Shown here piece by piece: positions 8,390 to 17,049 of a stretch of DNA of 64,000 bases. The stretch comes from Paraburkholderia sp. D15 (GTDB lineage Bacteria > Pseudomonadota > Gammaproteobacteria > Burkholderiales > Burkholderiaceae). Location: positions 620,001 through 684,000 of the forward strand of contig NZ_CP110396.1 in the NCBI RefSeq assembly GCF_029910215.1. The letters run 5' to 3'. The translations under genes and the position numbers were made by a program. Positions within the stretch are counted from its first letter, which is position 1. Every line of letters starts with the position of its first letter. The notes below the pieces were generated by a model. That model made no database searches. It had not been told where the DNA came from and saw nothing but the letters and a program-made list of their open reading frames with translations.

Positions 8390-9805
8390 TCATGAAGAAC
8401 GCGCGTTGCGCTCCTTCAAAAACTTCGCCACCAGTTGCGCGCTGCGTTTGAGCGTGCGTTTCTGCGTCGCATAGTCGACGTGCACGATGCCGAAGCGCCG
8501 CTCGTAACCGAACGCCCACTCGAAGTTGTCCATCAGCGACCACAGGAAGTAGCCGCGCACGTCCACGCCCGCCTTGATCGCCTGATCGACGGCGGCAAGA
8601 TGGCGCTTGAGGAAGGCGATGCGCTGGGTGTCGTCGACCTGGCCGTCGGTCACCTTGTCGTCGGACGCCATGCCGTTTTCGGTGATGTAGATCGGCGGCA
8701 GGTTCGCGTACGTCTGCCTGAAGCCAACTAGCAGATCGCGCAAACCGTCCGGGTGGACCTCCCAGCCCATCTGCGTGCGCTCCACGCCGGCCAACGGCAC
8801 TTCCCTGAAACCCTGCGCGCCGTCGCTCTCGACATTGGTGCGGAAGTAATAGTTGACGCCGAGGAAGTCGAGCGGCGCGCTGATGGTCCGCATGTCGCCG
8901 TCGAGCACCAGCGGCTCGGTCCCCGGCCACAGGTCGAACAGATCGCGCGGATACTCGCCCTTGAGCAGCGGATCGAGTATCCATGCGTTGTGCTGCACTT
9001 CGAACAGATGCGCCGCGCGGCGATCCTCGCGGCTCTCCGTGTTCGGCGTGCCGCGCCCCATGTTGGCGACGATGCCCTTCAACGAAGCGGGATCGTTCGC
9101 GCGCAATACCGGCACCGCGAGACCGTGCGCGAGCAGCAGATGGTGCATCGCCTGCGTCGCGAAGCGGCCGTCGGCGAGACCCGGCGCGTGGTGGCCGTTG
9201 CCGTAGCCGAGATACGCGGAACACCACGGCTCGTTGAGCGTCGCCCAGGCGTCGACGCTGCCGGCCAGCTCGCGGCTCATCAGGTCCGCGTAATCGGCGA
9301 AGCGGTACGCGGTATCGCGATTCAGCCAGCCGCCGCGATCTTCCAGATGCTGCGGCAGATCCCAGTGATACAGCGTGACGGAGGTGGTGATGCCCTGCTC
9401 TTTCAGATGCGCGAGCAGGCGCTTGTAGAAGTCGAGGCCCTTGCGGTTCGGCGCGCCGGCCGCGTCCATCACGCGCGGCCATGCGATCGACAGCCGGTAG
9501 GCTTCCAGACCGAGGCCGGCCAGCATGTCCACGTCTTCGCGCCAGCGGTGATAGTGGTCGCACGCGACAGCGCCGGTGTCGCCGGCGAGCACCTTGCCGG
9601 GCGTTGCCGAAAAGGTGTCCCAGATCGATGGCAGGCGGCCGTCCTCGTGCACGGCGCCTTCGATCTGATACGACGCGGTGGCGGCGCCGAGCAGAAAATC
9701 CTTGCGCCACAGCGACGAGTCCGCGGGCGGCGTGAAGGGATCGGCGGTCGATTGAGCGGCGGATGAGCCGGAGGGAGCGGATACAGCGGATGCGTCGTGT
9801 GCCAC
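8390..9805 (-). CDS. GH1 beta-glucosidase
   Basis: A 471-residue family 1 glycoside hydrolase, the full family length, which cleaves terminal beta-linked glucose from cellobiose or aryl glucosides by a retaining mechanism. The acid/base Glu192 is in TLNEPW and the nucleophile Glu376 in YITENGM. The N-terminal GH1 signature DFLLGAATASYQIEG is at 36-50. No signal peptide is present, so the enzyme is cytoplasmic and acts on imported sugar. The first 30 residues are low in complexity, and a later start is possible. It is the first gene of the ABC/LacI operon and lies about 100 bases downstream of a perfect palindromic operator. Confidence 0.95.
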   Translation of the reverse strand: MAHDASAVSAPSGSSAAQSTADPFTPPADSSLWRKDFLLGAATASYQIEGAVHEDGRLPSIWDTFSATPGKVLAGDTGAVACDHYHRWREDVDMLAGLGLEAYRLSIAWPRVMDAAGAPNRKGLDFYKRLLAHLKEQGITTSVTLYHWDLPQHLEDRGGWLNRDTAYRFADYADLMSRELAGSVDAWATLNEPWCSAYLGYGNGHHAPGLADGRFATQAMHHLLLAHGLAVPVLRANDPASLKGIVANMGRGTPNTESREDRRAAHLFEVQHNAWILDPLLKGEYPRDLFDLWPGTEPLVLDGDMRTISAPLDFLGVNYYFRTNVESDGAQGFREVPLAGVERTQMGWEVHPDGLRDLLVGFRQTYANLPPIYITENGMASDDKVTDGQVDDTQRIAFLKRHLAAVDQAIKAGVDVRGYFLWSLMDNFEWAFGYERRFGIVHVDYATQKRTLKRSAQLVAKFLKERNARSS

Positions 9806-9905
9806 GGATTCTCCTGCGCTGAGGTCGTTGAACCGGGTACGGCGGAAAGCACGGCGCCCGGGCGCCGGGCGGTCGGGCGAGTAGCGAAAGCGTGGTGAAA
9901 ACGCA

Positions 9906-9921
9906 GTGGAAGCGCTTCCAC
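9906..9921 (-). promoter_or_regulatory. Perfect 16-bp palindrome, candidate LacI-family operator
   Basis: GTGGAAGCGCTTCCAC is a perfect dyad with a central CG, the hallmark of LacI-family operators. It resembles the TGGGAGCGCTCCCA-type operators known for cellobiose repressors. It lies 101 bases upstream of the GH1 start. The likely ligand is the LacI protein encoded at the operon end. Confidence 0.75.
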
Positions 9922-9964
9922 ACCGGTCCAGCGAACGATATCAGCGCGGCAATCCGCGCAGCAA

Positions 9965-11215
9965 TCAGGGTTTGTCTGGAGCGCGGCGGGCATGCGCGGC
10001 GCTATGCTGCGCGGCGGCGTCGAACTCGCCGCGATCGTAGGCCTCGCAGTACGCGGCCCAGTCGGCGGCGACCTGGGCCTCGCATTGGGTCGCCAGTTCG
10101 ATCAACGGCAACTGCCAGTCGCGGCGATTGCCGAACGCGATCAGTTCGTCCGCGATCGACGAATGCTGGCGTCCGCCGCTACGCAGATGCGCCCACGCGC
10201 TCAACTCGGCCATGCTGTTGATGACGGCTTCGAGACGCGGCAGGTCGCCGTTCCAGTCACTGAGCGCGACGCGGTCTTCCGAGGGCTGCAGACTGCGCAG
10301 TACATAGGAACGCTGATTGAAATCGACCGCGTGCAGAAACGCTTGCGATACCGCCTGATTGCGCCGCTGCACATCGACGACGCGTTGCGCCTCGCTGTGC
10401 CATGTCGGCTGCGGCGTGCGCACGTGCGGCGTGACCGACGAAGGCAGCGCTTCTTTCAGATCGATCAGGAAATTGCCGTCCGGCGAACCCTTGCCCTCCA
10501 CCAGCATCACGTAACGATCCACGCCGAGACTGCCGGTGCCGGCAATGCGCCGCGCGACATCGAGGATGCGATAGAACGCCGGATTGGGCTGACTCGCCGC
10601 GAACTGGTTCATGAACGCCGTGACCGCCGCACGCTGTTCGTCGCTCACGGGCAGCGCCTTCTTGCCGTCCACCTTGAGCACGCGGGTCTTGCCCTTCAGC
10701 ACGGTGCGCCGGTCCAGGTAAGCGGCACGCGGCCGGCTCGCGAGCGCATCGAACAGATCGCGCACCATGCCGACGGACGTCTGCCCTTCGATCCAGCGCG
10801 CCTTGCCGAATGCGAGCGCCGCGCCGTACGCATCGAGCGCGGTATGACAGAGCGCGAGGGCCTGCGCGCGGCTCAGCTTGAGATCGCTCGCGCCGACCAG
10901 CACGCTGGTCAAAAGACGCGCGAGCTCATAGAGATTGGGTGCGAGGCAGGCTTCGTCGAAATCGTTGTTGTCGAAATAGACGAGGCGATTGTCGCCCTTG
11001 TAGCTGCCGAAATTTTCCAGATGCATGTCGCCGCAAATCCACACTGGCGGCGCCTCGTCGAGCACTTTATCGCGCGGCAGGCGCGCGTAGAAAAGATGAC
11101 AGGTACCGCGCAGAAACACGAACGGCGACGTGCGCATGGCACGGTACTTCATCGCGAGCCGTTCGGGGTCGCGGCCGGCATTGAAGCCGGCGATGATCTT
11201 GACGATGTCGGACAT
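9965..11215 (-). CDS. DUF2252 family protein
   Basis: A 416-residue member of the DUF2252/COG4320 family, with no established function. The segment ICGDMHLENFG (about 81-91), followed by YFDNNDFDEA, resembles the catalytic HGDxHxxN and DxD loops of aminoglycoside-phosphotransferase-like kinases. A kinase-like fold is therefore plausible, but this is inference. There is no signal peptide or membrane segment. The ATG follows AAGAGGAACCCG. It is transcribed in the same direction as the upstream membrane-protein gene (66-base gap) and away from the operator of the GH1 operon, so the two units are probably separate. Confidence 0.85.
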   Translation of the reverse strand: MSDIVKIIAGFNAGRDPERLAMKYRAMRTSPFVFLRGTCHLFYARLPRDKVLDEAPPVWICGDMHLENFGSYKGDNRLVYFDNNDFDEACLAPNLYELARLLTSVLVGASDLKLSRAQALALCHTALDAYGAALAFGKARWIEGQTSVGMVRDLFDALASRPRAAYLDRRTVLKGKTRVLKVDGKKALPVSDEQRAAVTAFMNQFAASQPNPAFYRILDVARRIAGTGSLGVDRYVMLVEGKGSPDGNFLIDLKEALPSSVTPHVRTPQPTWHSEAQRVVDVQRRNQAVSQAFLHAVDFNQRSYVLRSLQPSEDRVALSDWNGDLPRLEAVINSMAELSAWAHLRSGGRQHSSIADELIAFGNRRDWQLPLIELATQCEAQVAADWAAYCEAYDRGEFDAAAQHSAAHARRAPDKP

Positions 11216-11281
11216 CGGGTTCCTCTTGATAACTGCGTTGCTTCTTCAATGTTTCGGTGCGTCAGGATGCCTCGGCGATTC

Positions 11282-12049
11282 TCAACGCGGACGGATCGAA
11301 TCCGCGAGCGCATGCAGGTTCAACGGCTTCACGCGAATCACGCCGCCGCGCGGACTGTCGATATCCGCGATCAGCGTAAACGACAGCGACACCACCAGCG
11401 GCACGATCAGCAGCAACCCGGCGCCGGACTTCAGGCCGCGCGCGCCGTAGCCGACCAGCAGATTCGCGCAGACGGCCATCAGGGCCATCAGCGCCCACGC
11501 GGCGTACGGAATGCGATTCCACCACGCGGCCTGCGTATAGCCCTGCGTGTTCAGCACGTCGTTCATGCCGGCGACCGCCAGCGCGACCACCGGCGTGGGC
11601 TGCGCGCTCGCCGCGTTCTTCACCGCCGACCACATCGCATTCTGCAGGCGTTCGGTCTCGAGATTGACGCGCGCGAGTTGCTGATCGTCGCGCGTCACAT
11701 AGAAATCGATGCGCTCGTCGAGATACGTTTTCAGCAAACCGCGCACGGCGGCGGCATCGGCAGCCGGCAACAGATCCGCGCGCACGTATTCGGTGCCGAT
11801 CGCGTTCGCTTCCTCTTCCTCGTAGTTCTTGCGCTGATCGTAACGCCCCACCGCCATCGAAAACGTAAAGCCGATGATGAGCGCCAGCAGCGTCAGCGTG
11901 GCGGCCTGAATCACGCCGAAATCCTCGCGGGCATCTTCCTCGATCTTTCTGAAGCGCCGCAACAACGCCGCGCCGATGCGCGCCGCCAGCCACATCGCGA
12001 TGAACGACACGATGAACACGAGCACGGGATAGTCGAGGATGTTTTGCAT
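11282..12049 (-). CDS. DUF4239-like (bestrophin-like) integral membrane protein
   Basis: A 255-residue protein with an N-terminal membrane helix (YPVLVFIVSFIAMWLAARIG), a second after residue 45 (AATLTLLALIIGFTFSMAV), and two C-terminal helices near 190-230. The central part is soluble and helical. This four-helix plan, with GFTFSMAVGRYDQRK after helix 2, matches DUF4239 proteins, whose function is unknown. The ATG at 12049 is chosen because the helix begins directly after it. The frame stays open upstream, but the encoded stretch is repetitive and arginine-rich and lies in obvious non-coding DNA. Similarity to a channel is only suggestive. Confidence 0.75.
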   Translation of the reverse strand: MQNILDYPVLVFIVSFIAMWLAARIGAALLRRFRKIEEDAREDFGVIQAATLTLLALIIGFTFSMAVGRYDQRKNYEEEEANAIGTEYVRADLLPAADAAAVRGLLKTYLDERIDFYVTRDDQQLARVNLETERLQNAMWSAVKNAASAQPTPVVALAVAGMNDVLNTQGYTQAAWWNRIPYAAWALMALMAVCANLLVGYGARGLKSGAGLLLIVPLVVSLSFTLIADIDSPRGGVIRVKPLNLHALADSIRPR

Positions 12050-12187
12050 GGTTGGGCGTTCTGCTCGGAGGAGTGGATCGGTAAACGCTGTGCCGACTTC
12101 GATGCCGATACTGACCGATACTGACGACGTGGCACGACATGACACGACACGACGTGGCGCGCACCACGTCACATCACGTCGCTTCGC

Positions 12188-13156
12188 TCAGAAACCGGAA
12201 ACCAGATAGTAGCGCCCGTCGGCAGTCACGTTGACACCGAATCCGCAGGCCGTTACCGATCCATGCGTGAGCACGTCGAGCGTATCCGGCGCGGAGAGCC
12301 GGAATTCGAGCAGGCATCGGTCGTCGTGCCGCTCATAAGGCGTGAGATTGCCGATCTTCGCGGTCGCCTCCAGCGGTGCATCGCTGCCGGTGTCGGGCAC
12401 CGGCACGCGCGCCACGCCGTCGTGGAAACGCACATAGGCCGACACGTTGCCGGTGCTCGCGCCGGGTTGTCCATCGTCGCCGACGGTGGGATGCATGAAA
12501 TCGCCGTCGATCCGGTACACGCCGTGCCGCCCTTTCACCGGCTTCATCGCAATGCTGTTCCATGCGTCGAAGTTCAGGTAGTGGACGAAATGCGCGCCAC
12601 CCGGCGGCACGCCCTGCACCACGTCCTTGCCCGCGATCGCCGCGAGCCGTTCGCGCGCGGCATTCACGGCGCGGCCGAGCAGCACGTCGTTCGGGTAATC
12701 GTCGCCGCGGCTTACCGCCGTGCGATACGACGCGCGCGCGTCGGACAACTGGCCCAGCTTCGCCTGCACGTCGCCCTGATGCACGTACGCCATCGCCACG
12801 CGGGCCCGCGCCGAACTGCTGGCCTTTGGCGAGTTCTCCTCGTCGGCCTGCATCGTGGTCGCCTCGGCGAGTGCGCCTTCCATCGCGACGAGCGTCTGCG
12901 CTTCCTTGACGCGGCCCGCTTCGAGCGCCGCGACGCCCAGCGCCGCGCAGGACGCATTGGTGCGGCACGGCACCTCCTTGCCCGCCAGCAGCGCACGGCG
13001 GTACAGTTCGGCGCGCGTTTCGCCGCGTTGGGCCTGGGTCGGCTGGGCCTGGGTCGGTTGACCAGGTATCTGCGCCGCGACGATGCCCGGCGCGAGCGCG
13101 GTCACCCCGGCTGATGCGACCACGACGACAGCAGCGAAGACGGTTTTGACGTTCAT
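12188..13156 (-). CDS. Exported protein of unknown function with TPR-like middle region
   Basis: I do not recognise this gene. From the ATG at 13156 it encodes about 322 residues. A signal peptide (VKTVFAAVVVVASAG, cleavage near IVAAQ) is followed by a short QPTQAQ duplication. A helical region around AYVHQGDVQAKLGQLSDARASYRTAV resembles a tetratricopeptide unit. The C-terminal half is beta-rich and ends YYLVSGF. Cys pairs occur at CRTNASC and near the C-terminus. Upstream ATGs at 13180 and 13240 are alternatives, but only 13156 gives a clean signal sequence. It probably resides in the periplasm. It is 138 bases downstream in direction from the DUF4239 gene's promoter side, with no operon partner evident. 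Confidence 0.65.
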   Translation of the reverse strand: MNVKTVFAAVVVVASAGVTALAPGIVAAQIPGQPTQAQPTQAQRGETRAELYRRALLAGKEVPCRTNASCAALGVAALEAGRVKEAQTLVAMEGALAEATTMQADEENSPKASSSARARVAMAYVHQGDVQAKLGQLSDARASYRTAVSRGDDYPNDVLLGRAVNAARERLAAIAGKDVVQGVPPGGAHFVHYLNFDAWNSIAMKPVKGRHGVYRIDGDFMHPTVGDDGQPGASTGNVSAYVRFHDGVARVPVPDTGSDAPLEATAKIGNLTPYERHDDRCLLEFRLSAPDTLDVLTHGSVTACGFGVNVTADGRYYLVSGF

Positions 13157-13368
13157 TGGAAGTGACGGGACGGTGGCCATGACGCGTTCAAACGACGCGT
13201 TTCGAAAATCCGTTGCGTTGCGTTGCACGACTGCGTGCAAGCGTCCGCGCTATGCACTGCACATAAACCACGGCTGGCGTAGCGGCGCGAGCACTCGCCA
13301 CGATGCTGACAGAAAAATGTCGATTGCGCGAACCTGTTGCGGATAGGCTCGCGACGCGCCGGTTTGTG

Positions 13369-14325
13369 CTAGGCCGCGCCGAACTTCTTGCGATACGCGG
13401 CGGGACTCGTCAACGCGATGCGCCGGAAATGCCGCCGCAACGACTCCTCGGAGCCGAAGCCCGCCAGCGCCGCGACACGCGACATGGACAACGGTGTCGG
13501 CGCCTCGAGTAGTTCGCGGGCCATCGCGACGCGTTCGCGCACAAGCCATTCGTAAGGCGCCATGCCGGTCGCGTCGTGAAACTGCCGTTGCAGCGTACGC
13601 GGGCTCATGGCCGCCCGCTCGGCCAGCGAGCGCAAGGTATGCGGCAAGGCCGGATGCGCGCGCACCCAGTCCATCAGCCGCGCGACGCGTCCGTCCTCGT
13701 CCGGCGGCATCGGCCGCGGCACGAACTGCGCCTGACCGCCCTCGCGATGCGGCGGCACCACGAGCCGCTGCGCGACCCGGTTGGCGACCGCGCCGCCGTG
13801 ATCGCGCCGCACCAGATGCAGCAGCATGTCCAACCCCGCCGCCGATCCCGCCGACGTGATGATCTGCCCTTCGTCCACATACAGCGCGTCCGCCTGCACA
13901 CGCACGTGCGGATAGCGCTGCTGAAGCTTCTCCGCGTAGCGCCAGTGGGTCGTGACGGTCTTGCCGTCGAGCACGCCCGCGGCGGCCAGCACGAACACGC
14001 CGGAACAGATCGAACAGAGCCGCGCGCCGCGCTCGTAGGCGGCGCGGATTTTTTTCAGCAGCGCGGGCGGCGGCACTTCGTCCGCGTCGCGCCAGCCGGG
14101 AATGACGATGGTGTCCGCGCGCGCCAGCATCCTCGGCGTATAAGGCGCGGCCACGGTGATGCCGCCGGCCGCACGGATCGGACCGGGCTCGATCGCGCAC
14201 ACGGCGAAGCGATACCACTCGACGCCGAGCTCGGGACGTTCGAGCGCGAACAGTTCGGTCACGCAGCCGAATTCGAAGGTGCAGAGCCGGTCGTAAGCCA
14301 GCGCGACGACGAGATGATTGTGCAT
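13369..14325 (-). CDS. ftrA: FtrA-type transcriptional regulator (DJ-1/PfpI plus AraC HTH)
   Basis: A 318-residue regulator with an N-terminal DJ-1/PfpI-like domain (residues 1-190) containing the elbow CSICSGVFVLAAAG, and a C-terminal AraC double HTH (about 215-315). The second HTH shows RVAALAGFGSEESLRRHFRR. The length and order match GlxA/FtrA regulators. In other proteobacteria ftrA is commonly next to a rhodanese-like gene, and here a rhodanese gene lies 840 bases upstream on the same strand with one gene between. The effector is unknown. The start ATG gives MHNHLVVALAYD, directly entering the first beta-strand. Confidence 0.85.
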   Translation of the reverse strand: MHNHLVVALAYDRLCTFEFGCVTELFALERPELGVEWYRFAVCAIEPGPIRAAGGITVAAPYTPRMLARADTIVIPGWRDADEVPPPALLKKIRAAYERGARLCSICSGVFVLAAAGVLDGKTVTTHWRYAEKLQQRYPHVRVQADALYVDEGQIITSAGSAAGLDMLLHLVRRDHGGAVANRVAQRLVVPPHREGGQAQFVPRPMPPDEDGRVARLMDWVRAHPALPHTLRSLAERAAMSPRTLQRQFHDATGMAPYEWLVRERVAMARELLEAPTPLSMSRVAALAGFGSEESLRRHFRRIALTSPAAYRKKFGAA

Positions 14326-14447
14326 GGCGCGATGTTACCGGAGTATCGCGATCGCGCCATGCGTCGTGACAGGTGACTCGTGAATCATGAGCGGGCGTCC
14401 GGGCGGTTCACCCGGCCCGGAATGTAGCGTATTGTTTGCTGATCGGC

Positions 14448-14972
14448 TTAACCGTACGACGGTGGTTCGGCGCCGGTGAGCGCCTTATATTGCCGGTCGG
14501 CATCGTCGTCCGACCAGCGGGTGAACGCACCGTCCGCATGGGCATGCGATGCCAGCTCCCTCGCGCCGATCGTTTCGAAACCGCTGCCCGCGTGCGCATG
14601 GCAAAACAGCGCCAGCGCCTTGGGTTCCCGCGAGGCGCGAAGCCCCGACGGCCCCGCGCAGGCCAATTCAACGCATTGTCTCGTGCGCGGCGATGCGAGA
14701 TACAGCGCGGTCGTCACGTCCACATGCGCGCCTTCGCCGGCGGCTGTCGTATCGACGCTGTAAATCTGCATCACGCCTTGATTGGCAGCCGCCTGCTCGA
14801 GCGAGTTCTGTTGCTGTTGCGACGACACCGCGTTCTGAAACAGGATGCCTGTCGAATGTTGCATGGCCTCGTACGGCGTCTGCTGTGCCGCAGCCGGCAA
14901 TTCGCGCGGCACATGAACATCGGTATGGGTAACGACGCGAGCCTTGTCCGGACCGGACGACGAAGATGTCAT
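14448..14972 (-). CDS. RebB-like (R-body/killing-trait) domain protein
   Basis: A small protein of about 174 residues. Its N-terminal half (YEAMQHSTGILFQNAVSS, then QGVMQIYSVDT at about 60-70) matches the pattern of RebB-family R-body structural proteins: a helical hydrophobic segment, a QQQ-containing turn and a GV..(L/I)YS(L/V)DT ending. The C-terminal 100 residues are not RebB-like and are hydrophilic. True R-body loci carry several reb genes; none was found nearby, so this is an orphan. The ATG at 14972 has GAGGGGGA upstream. Assignment rests on pattern recognition only. Confidence 0.5.
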   Translation of the reverse strand: MTSSSSGPDKARVVTHTDVHVPRELPAAAQQTPYEAMQHSTGILFQNAVSSQQQQNSLEQAAANQGVMQIYSVDTTAAGEGAHVDVTTALYLASPRTRQCVELACAGPSGLRASREPKALALFCHAHAGSGFETIGARELASHAHADGAFTRWSDDDADRQYKALTGAEPPSYG

Positions 14973-15122
14973 GCTGGATTCCCCCTCGGTTGAACGCGCC
15001 ACGGGCGGCAGCCCGGATCGATGCGCGCAAGGCGCTGCCTCTCATTCGCAGCGTGCGGAATTCTGGCATGCGCGCGGGGTTTTATCCATGTCCGATACGT
15101 CGTCGTCCTGGCTCGGCACTTA

Positions 15123-15149
15123 TCTGGCGCTTGTCTGGCGCTTGTCTGG
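15123..15149. repeat. 11-bp tandem repeat, about 2.5 copies
   Basis: TCTGGCGCTTG is repeated at 15123-15133 and 15134-15144 and continues as TCTGG. It lies in the intergenic stretch between the RebB-like gene and the rhodanese stop. It is probably a simple slippage product. Confidence 0.75.
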
Positions 15150-15163
15150 ATACTCCCCCGCTG

Positions 15164-15568
15164 TCACTCACCCGTCACGAGGTCGTAACCCTCGTCGAGC
15201 CAGCCGGTGACGCCACCGATCATCACCTTCACCGGACGGCCGAGCTGCGCGAGCACGATAGCCGCACGCGTCGCGCCGTTGCAGTGCGGACCCGCGCAAT
15301 AGGTGACGAAAAGCGTGTCGGGCGGATAGGCGGCGAGCTTCGACGCGACGATCTTGCCACGCAACAGATTGATGGCGCCCGGCACATGACCGCGCGCGAA
15401 ATGGGCGGGACTGCGCACGTCGAGCAGAACGAAATCGAATGCGTTCGGGTCGTCGCCCGTCATCGCCGCGTGGACGTCGGCGCAATCGGTTTCGAACGCC
15501 AGGGATGCACTGAAGTGAGCGAGCGCGGCAGCGCTGTCGGCGGCGGGCACGGCTGAGACTGGGGACAT
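15164..15568 (-). CDS. Rhodanese-like domain protein
   Basis: A single rhodanese domain of about 134 residues. Rhodaneses carry sulfur as a persulfide on an active-site Cys. The loop CAGPHCNGATRAA holds two candidate cysteines, and the substrate strand FDFVLLDVRSPAHFARGHVPGAINL is well conserved. It is cytoplasmic, with no signal peptide. The ATG at 15568 has GGAG 8 bases upstream; an ATG at 15604 would add 12 poorly conserved residues. It lies on the same strand as ftrA, separated by the RebB-like gene. The association of ftrA with a rhodanese is recurrent in proteobacteria. Confidence 0.88.
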   Translation of the reverse strand: MSPVSAVPAADSAAALAHFSASLAFETDCADVHAAMTGDDPNAFDFVLLDVRSPAHFARGHVPGAINLLRGKIVASKLAAYPPDTLFVTYCAGPHCNGATRAAIVLAQLGRPVKVMIGGVTGWLDEGYDLVTGE

Positions 15569-15739
15569 GCAAGGCTCCGGTTTGAGTGAATCGATGCCAT
15601 GCATTGTCCGGTTCCCGCCTAAGCGCGACCAGCGGCGTAATCGACATAGTTCGGTAACATCGCGCCACAGTTGCGACGGGGCGGGTTGCGTGCGCTGAGC
15701 CCCGACGCCCGGCGCGGCTCACGCGATGAGGCTGAACGT

Positions 15740-16153
15740 CTAGATGGTCACCTCGATCAGATTGCCGTCCGGGTCGCGAATGACGGCTTCGAAATAACCG
15801 TCCCCTGTCCAGCGCGGTGCGGACACCAGGGTGCCTTTGGACGCCATCTGCGTCGCCATGGCGCGCACCGCGTCCTCGTTGCCGAGGGAAATCGCCAGAT
15901 GCGCCCAGCCGATGCGCGGCCGTTTCTCCGAACGCGCTGCAGGAGAGCTTGCCGCCACCTCGGGCGCCGCCAGTTCCGGCAGGTACATCAGTTCGATGGC
16001 TGGACCGTCGGAGAACCGCGCGAAACGCGACATGAAGCCCGGCGTCGTGCTGCTGCGATACGGATCGCCGATCTCGGCCCCGAACGTCTCGCGATAGAAA
16101 CGGCACGCCCGGTCCAGATCCGACGTCCAGAGTGCCACGTGAGCGATTTTCAT
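15740..16153 (-). CDS. VOC-family (glyoxalase/dioxygenase fold) protein
   Basis: A 137-residue vicinal-oxygen-chelate protein with the usual two beta-alpha-beta3 modules, MKIAHVALWTSDLDRACRFY and later WAHLAISLGNEDAVRAMATQM. It ends with the family hallmark IRDPDGNLIEVTI. Candidate metal ligands are His5, His in WAHLAIS, and the final Glu. The reaction cannot be deduced. It overlaps the stop of the TIM-barrel gene by four bases (ATGA), so the two are co-translated and probably act on the same carbohydrate-derived compound. Confidence 0.85.
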   Translation of the reverse strand: MKIAHVALWTSDLDRACRFYRETFGAEIGDPYRSSTTPGFMSRFARFSDGPAIELMYLPELAAPEVAASSPAARSEKRPRIGWAHLAISLGNEDAVRAMATQMASKGTLVSAPRWTGDGYFEAVIRDPDGNLIEVTI

Positions 16154-17049
16154 AGCACGACGTGTCGCGGCGGGATCAGCGACTCCATCAATGCCTTCAA
16201 TTCGCTCGCGACGCGATAGCCGTTCTGTTGCTGTTGCCGCCGGCAGAACAATTCGCAACTCCACCAGCCTTTGTAGCCGGTGGCCTTCACCGCGTCGGTC
16301 CAGTGCTGAAGATCGAGCACGCCCTCGCCGGTCGGCACGTCCCTGAGCACCACCTCGTCCGGAATGCCGCCGTCGAAACGTAGCGAGTCGCACACGTGCA
16401 CGCCGTAGATCAGATTGCGGTCGAGCCTGGCGACGTCGTCAGGTGTCACGCCCGACGTATGACAATGCCAATAGTCGATCACGATCTTGACGTTCTCGCG
16501 CTCCGCACGGTCGATCAAACGAATCGACTTGTCCAGCCCGTTCACCGGCGACCACGAAAGCGTTTCGAGGTACAGCAACAAACCTGCTTCCCGAGCCATA
16601 TCGGCCAGCACGGCGAGATTGCTCGCGGTCAGTGCGATCTGTTCGTCTTCCGTGTAACCGAGCACACCCGCGTAGCGATCCGTGCGGCCCGTCGCGGTCC
16701 ACTCGATGACCGCCCGCACGTCCACCGGACCGGTCAGCACCTGCACGCCCTTTGCACCGGCGGCCGCCGCGAGGCTGAAAATGGTCCGCGCGCGGCGCCA
16801 CAGCGCTTCGGTCTGTTCGCCCTGCCGTTCGATGTCGATCAGAAAGCCCATGCCCGGCACGTAGACGTCCGCGAGCAGTTTCCTCAGATCGTCGTTCGAA
16901 TAGCCCGCGTCGAGATAGCTCTCGATCTTGGTGCAGGACAACTCCACGCCGTCGAAGCCTGCCGTTCGCATGATCTCGATATCGGTCAGCAGGTTCGAAT
17001 ACTTCGCGACGGTGGCGTGGAGAACGAGTGCGTTTTCCTTTTCAGTCAT
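16150..17049 (-). CDS. TIM-barrel sugar-phosphate isomerase/epimerase family protein
   Basis: A 299-residue AP-endonuclease-2-type TIM barrel (xylose isomerase-like). Probable metal ligands are Glu in LLYLETLSW, Asp/His in VIDYWHCHTSG, His in GVHVCD and Glu in WWSCELF. Family members isomerise, epimerise or dehydrate sugars and inositols. The ATG at 17049 is preceded by GAGAGGAACTGGAG. It is the first gene of a two-gene unit with the VOC protein and is divergent from the sugar-binding-protein gene at 17372, which suggests shared regulation and a sugar or polyol substrate. Confidence 0.87.
   Translation of the reverse strand: MTEKENALVLHATVAKYSNLLTDIEIMRTAGFDGVELSCTKIESYLDAGYSNDDLRKLLADVYVPGMGFLIDIERQGEQTEALWRRARTIFSLAAAAGAKGVQVLTGPVDVRAVIEWTATGRTDRYAGVLGYTEDEQIALTASNLAVLADMAREAGLLLYLETLSWSPVNGLDKSIRLIDRAERENVKIVIDYWHCHTSGVTPDDVARLDRNLIYGVHVCDSLRFDGGIPDEVVLRDVPTGEGVLDLQHWTDAVKATGYKGWWSCELFCRRQQQQNGYRVASELKALMESLIPPRHVVL

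Noticed and set aside
9992..12124. Long plus-strand open frame (about 710 codons) antisense to the DUF2252 and DUF4239 genes
   Set aside because: Arg/His/Ala-rich translation with no motifs; it is the high-GC shadow of well-supported genes on the other strand.
12049..12172. Upstream extension of the DUF4239-like protein
   Set aside because: The added residues are non-conserved and lie in simple repetitive GACACGAC-type DNA.
15123..15149. Tandem repeat considered as a CRISPR-like unit
   Set aside because: Only 2.5 copies of 11 bases without spacers; no array or cas gene in the window.
15168..16106. Minus-strand frame spanning the rhodanese and VOC genes as one protein
   Set aside because: It is out of frame with both conserved domains and has no motif of its own.
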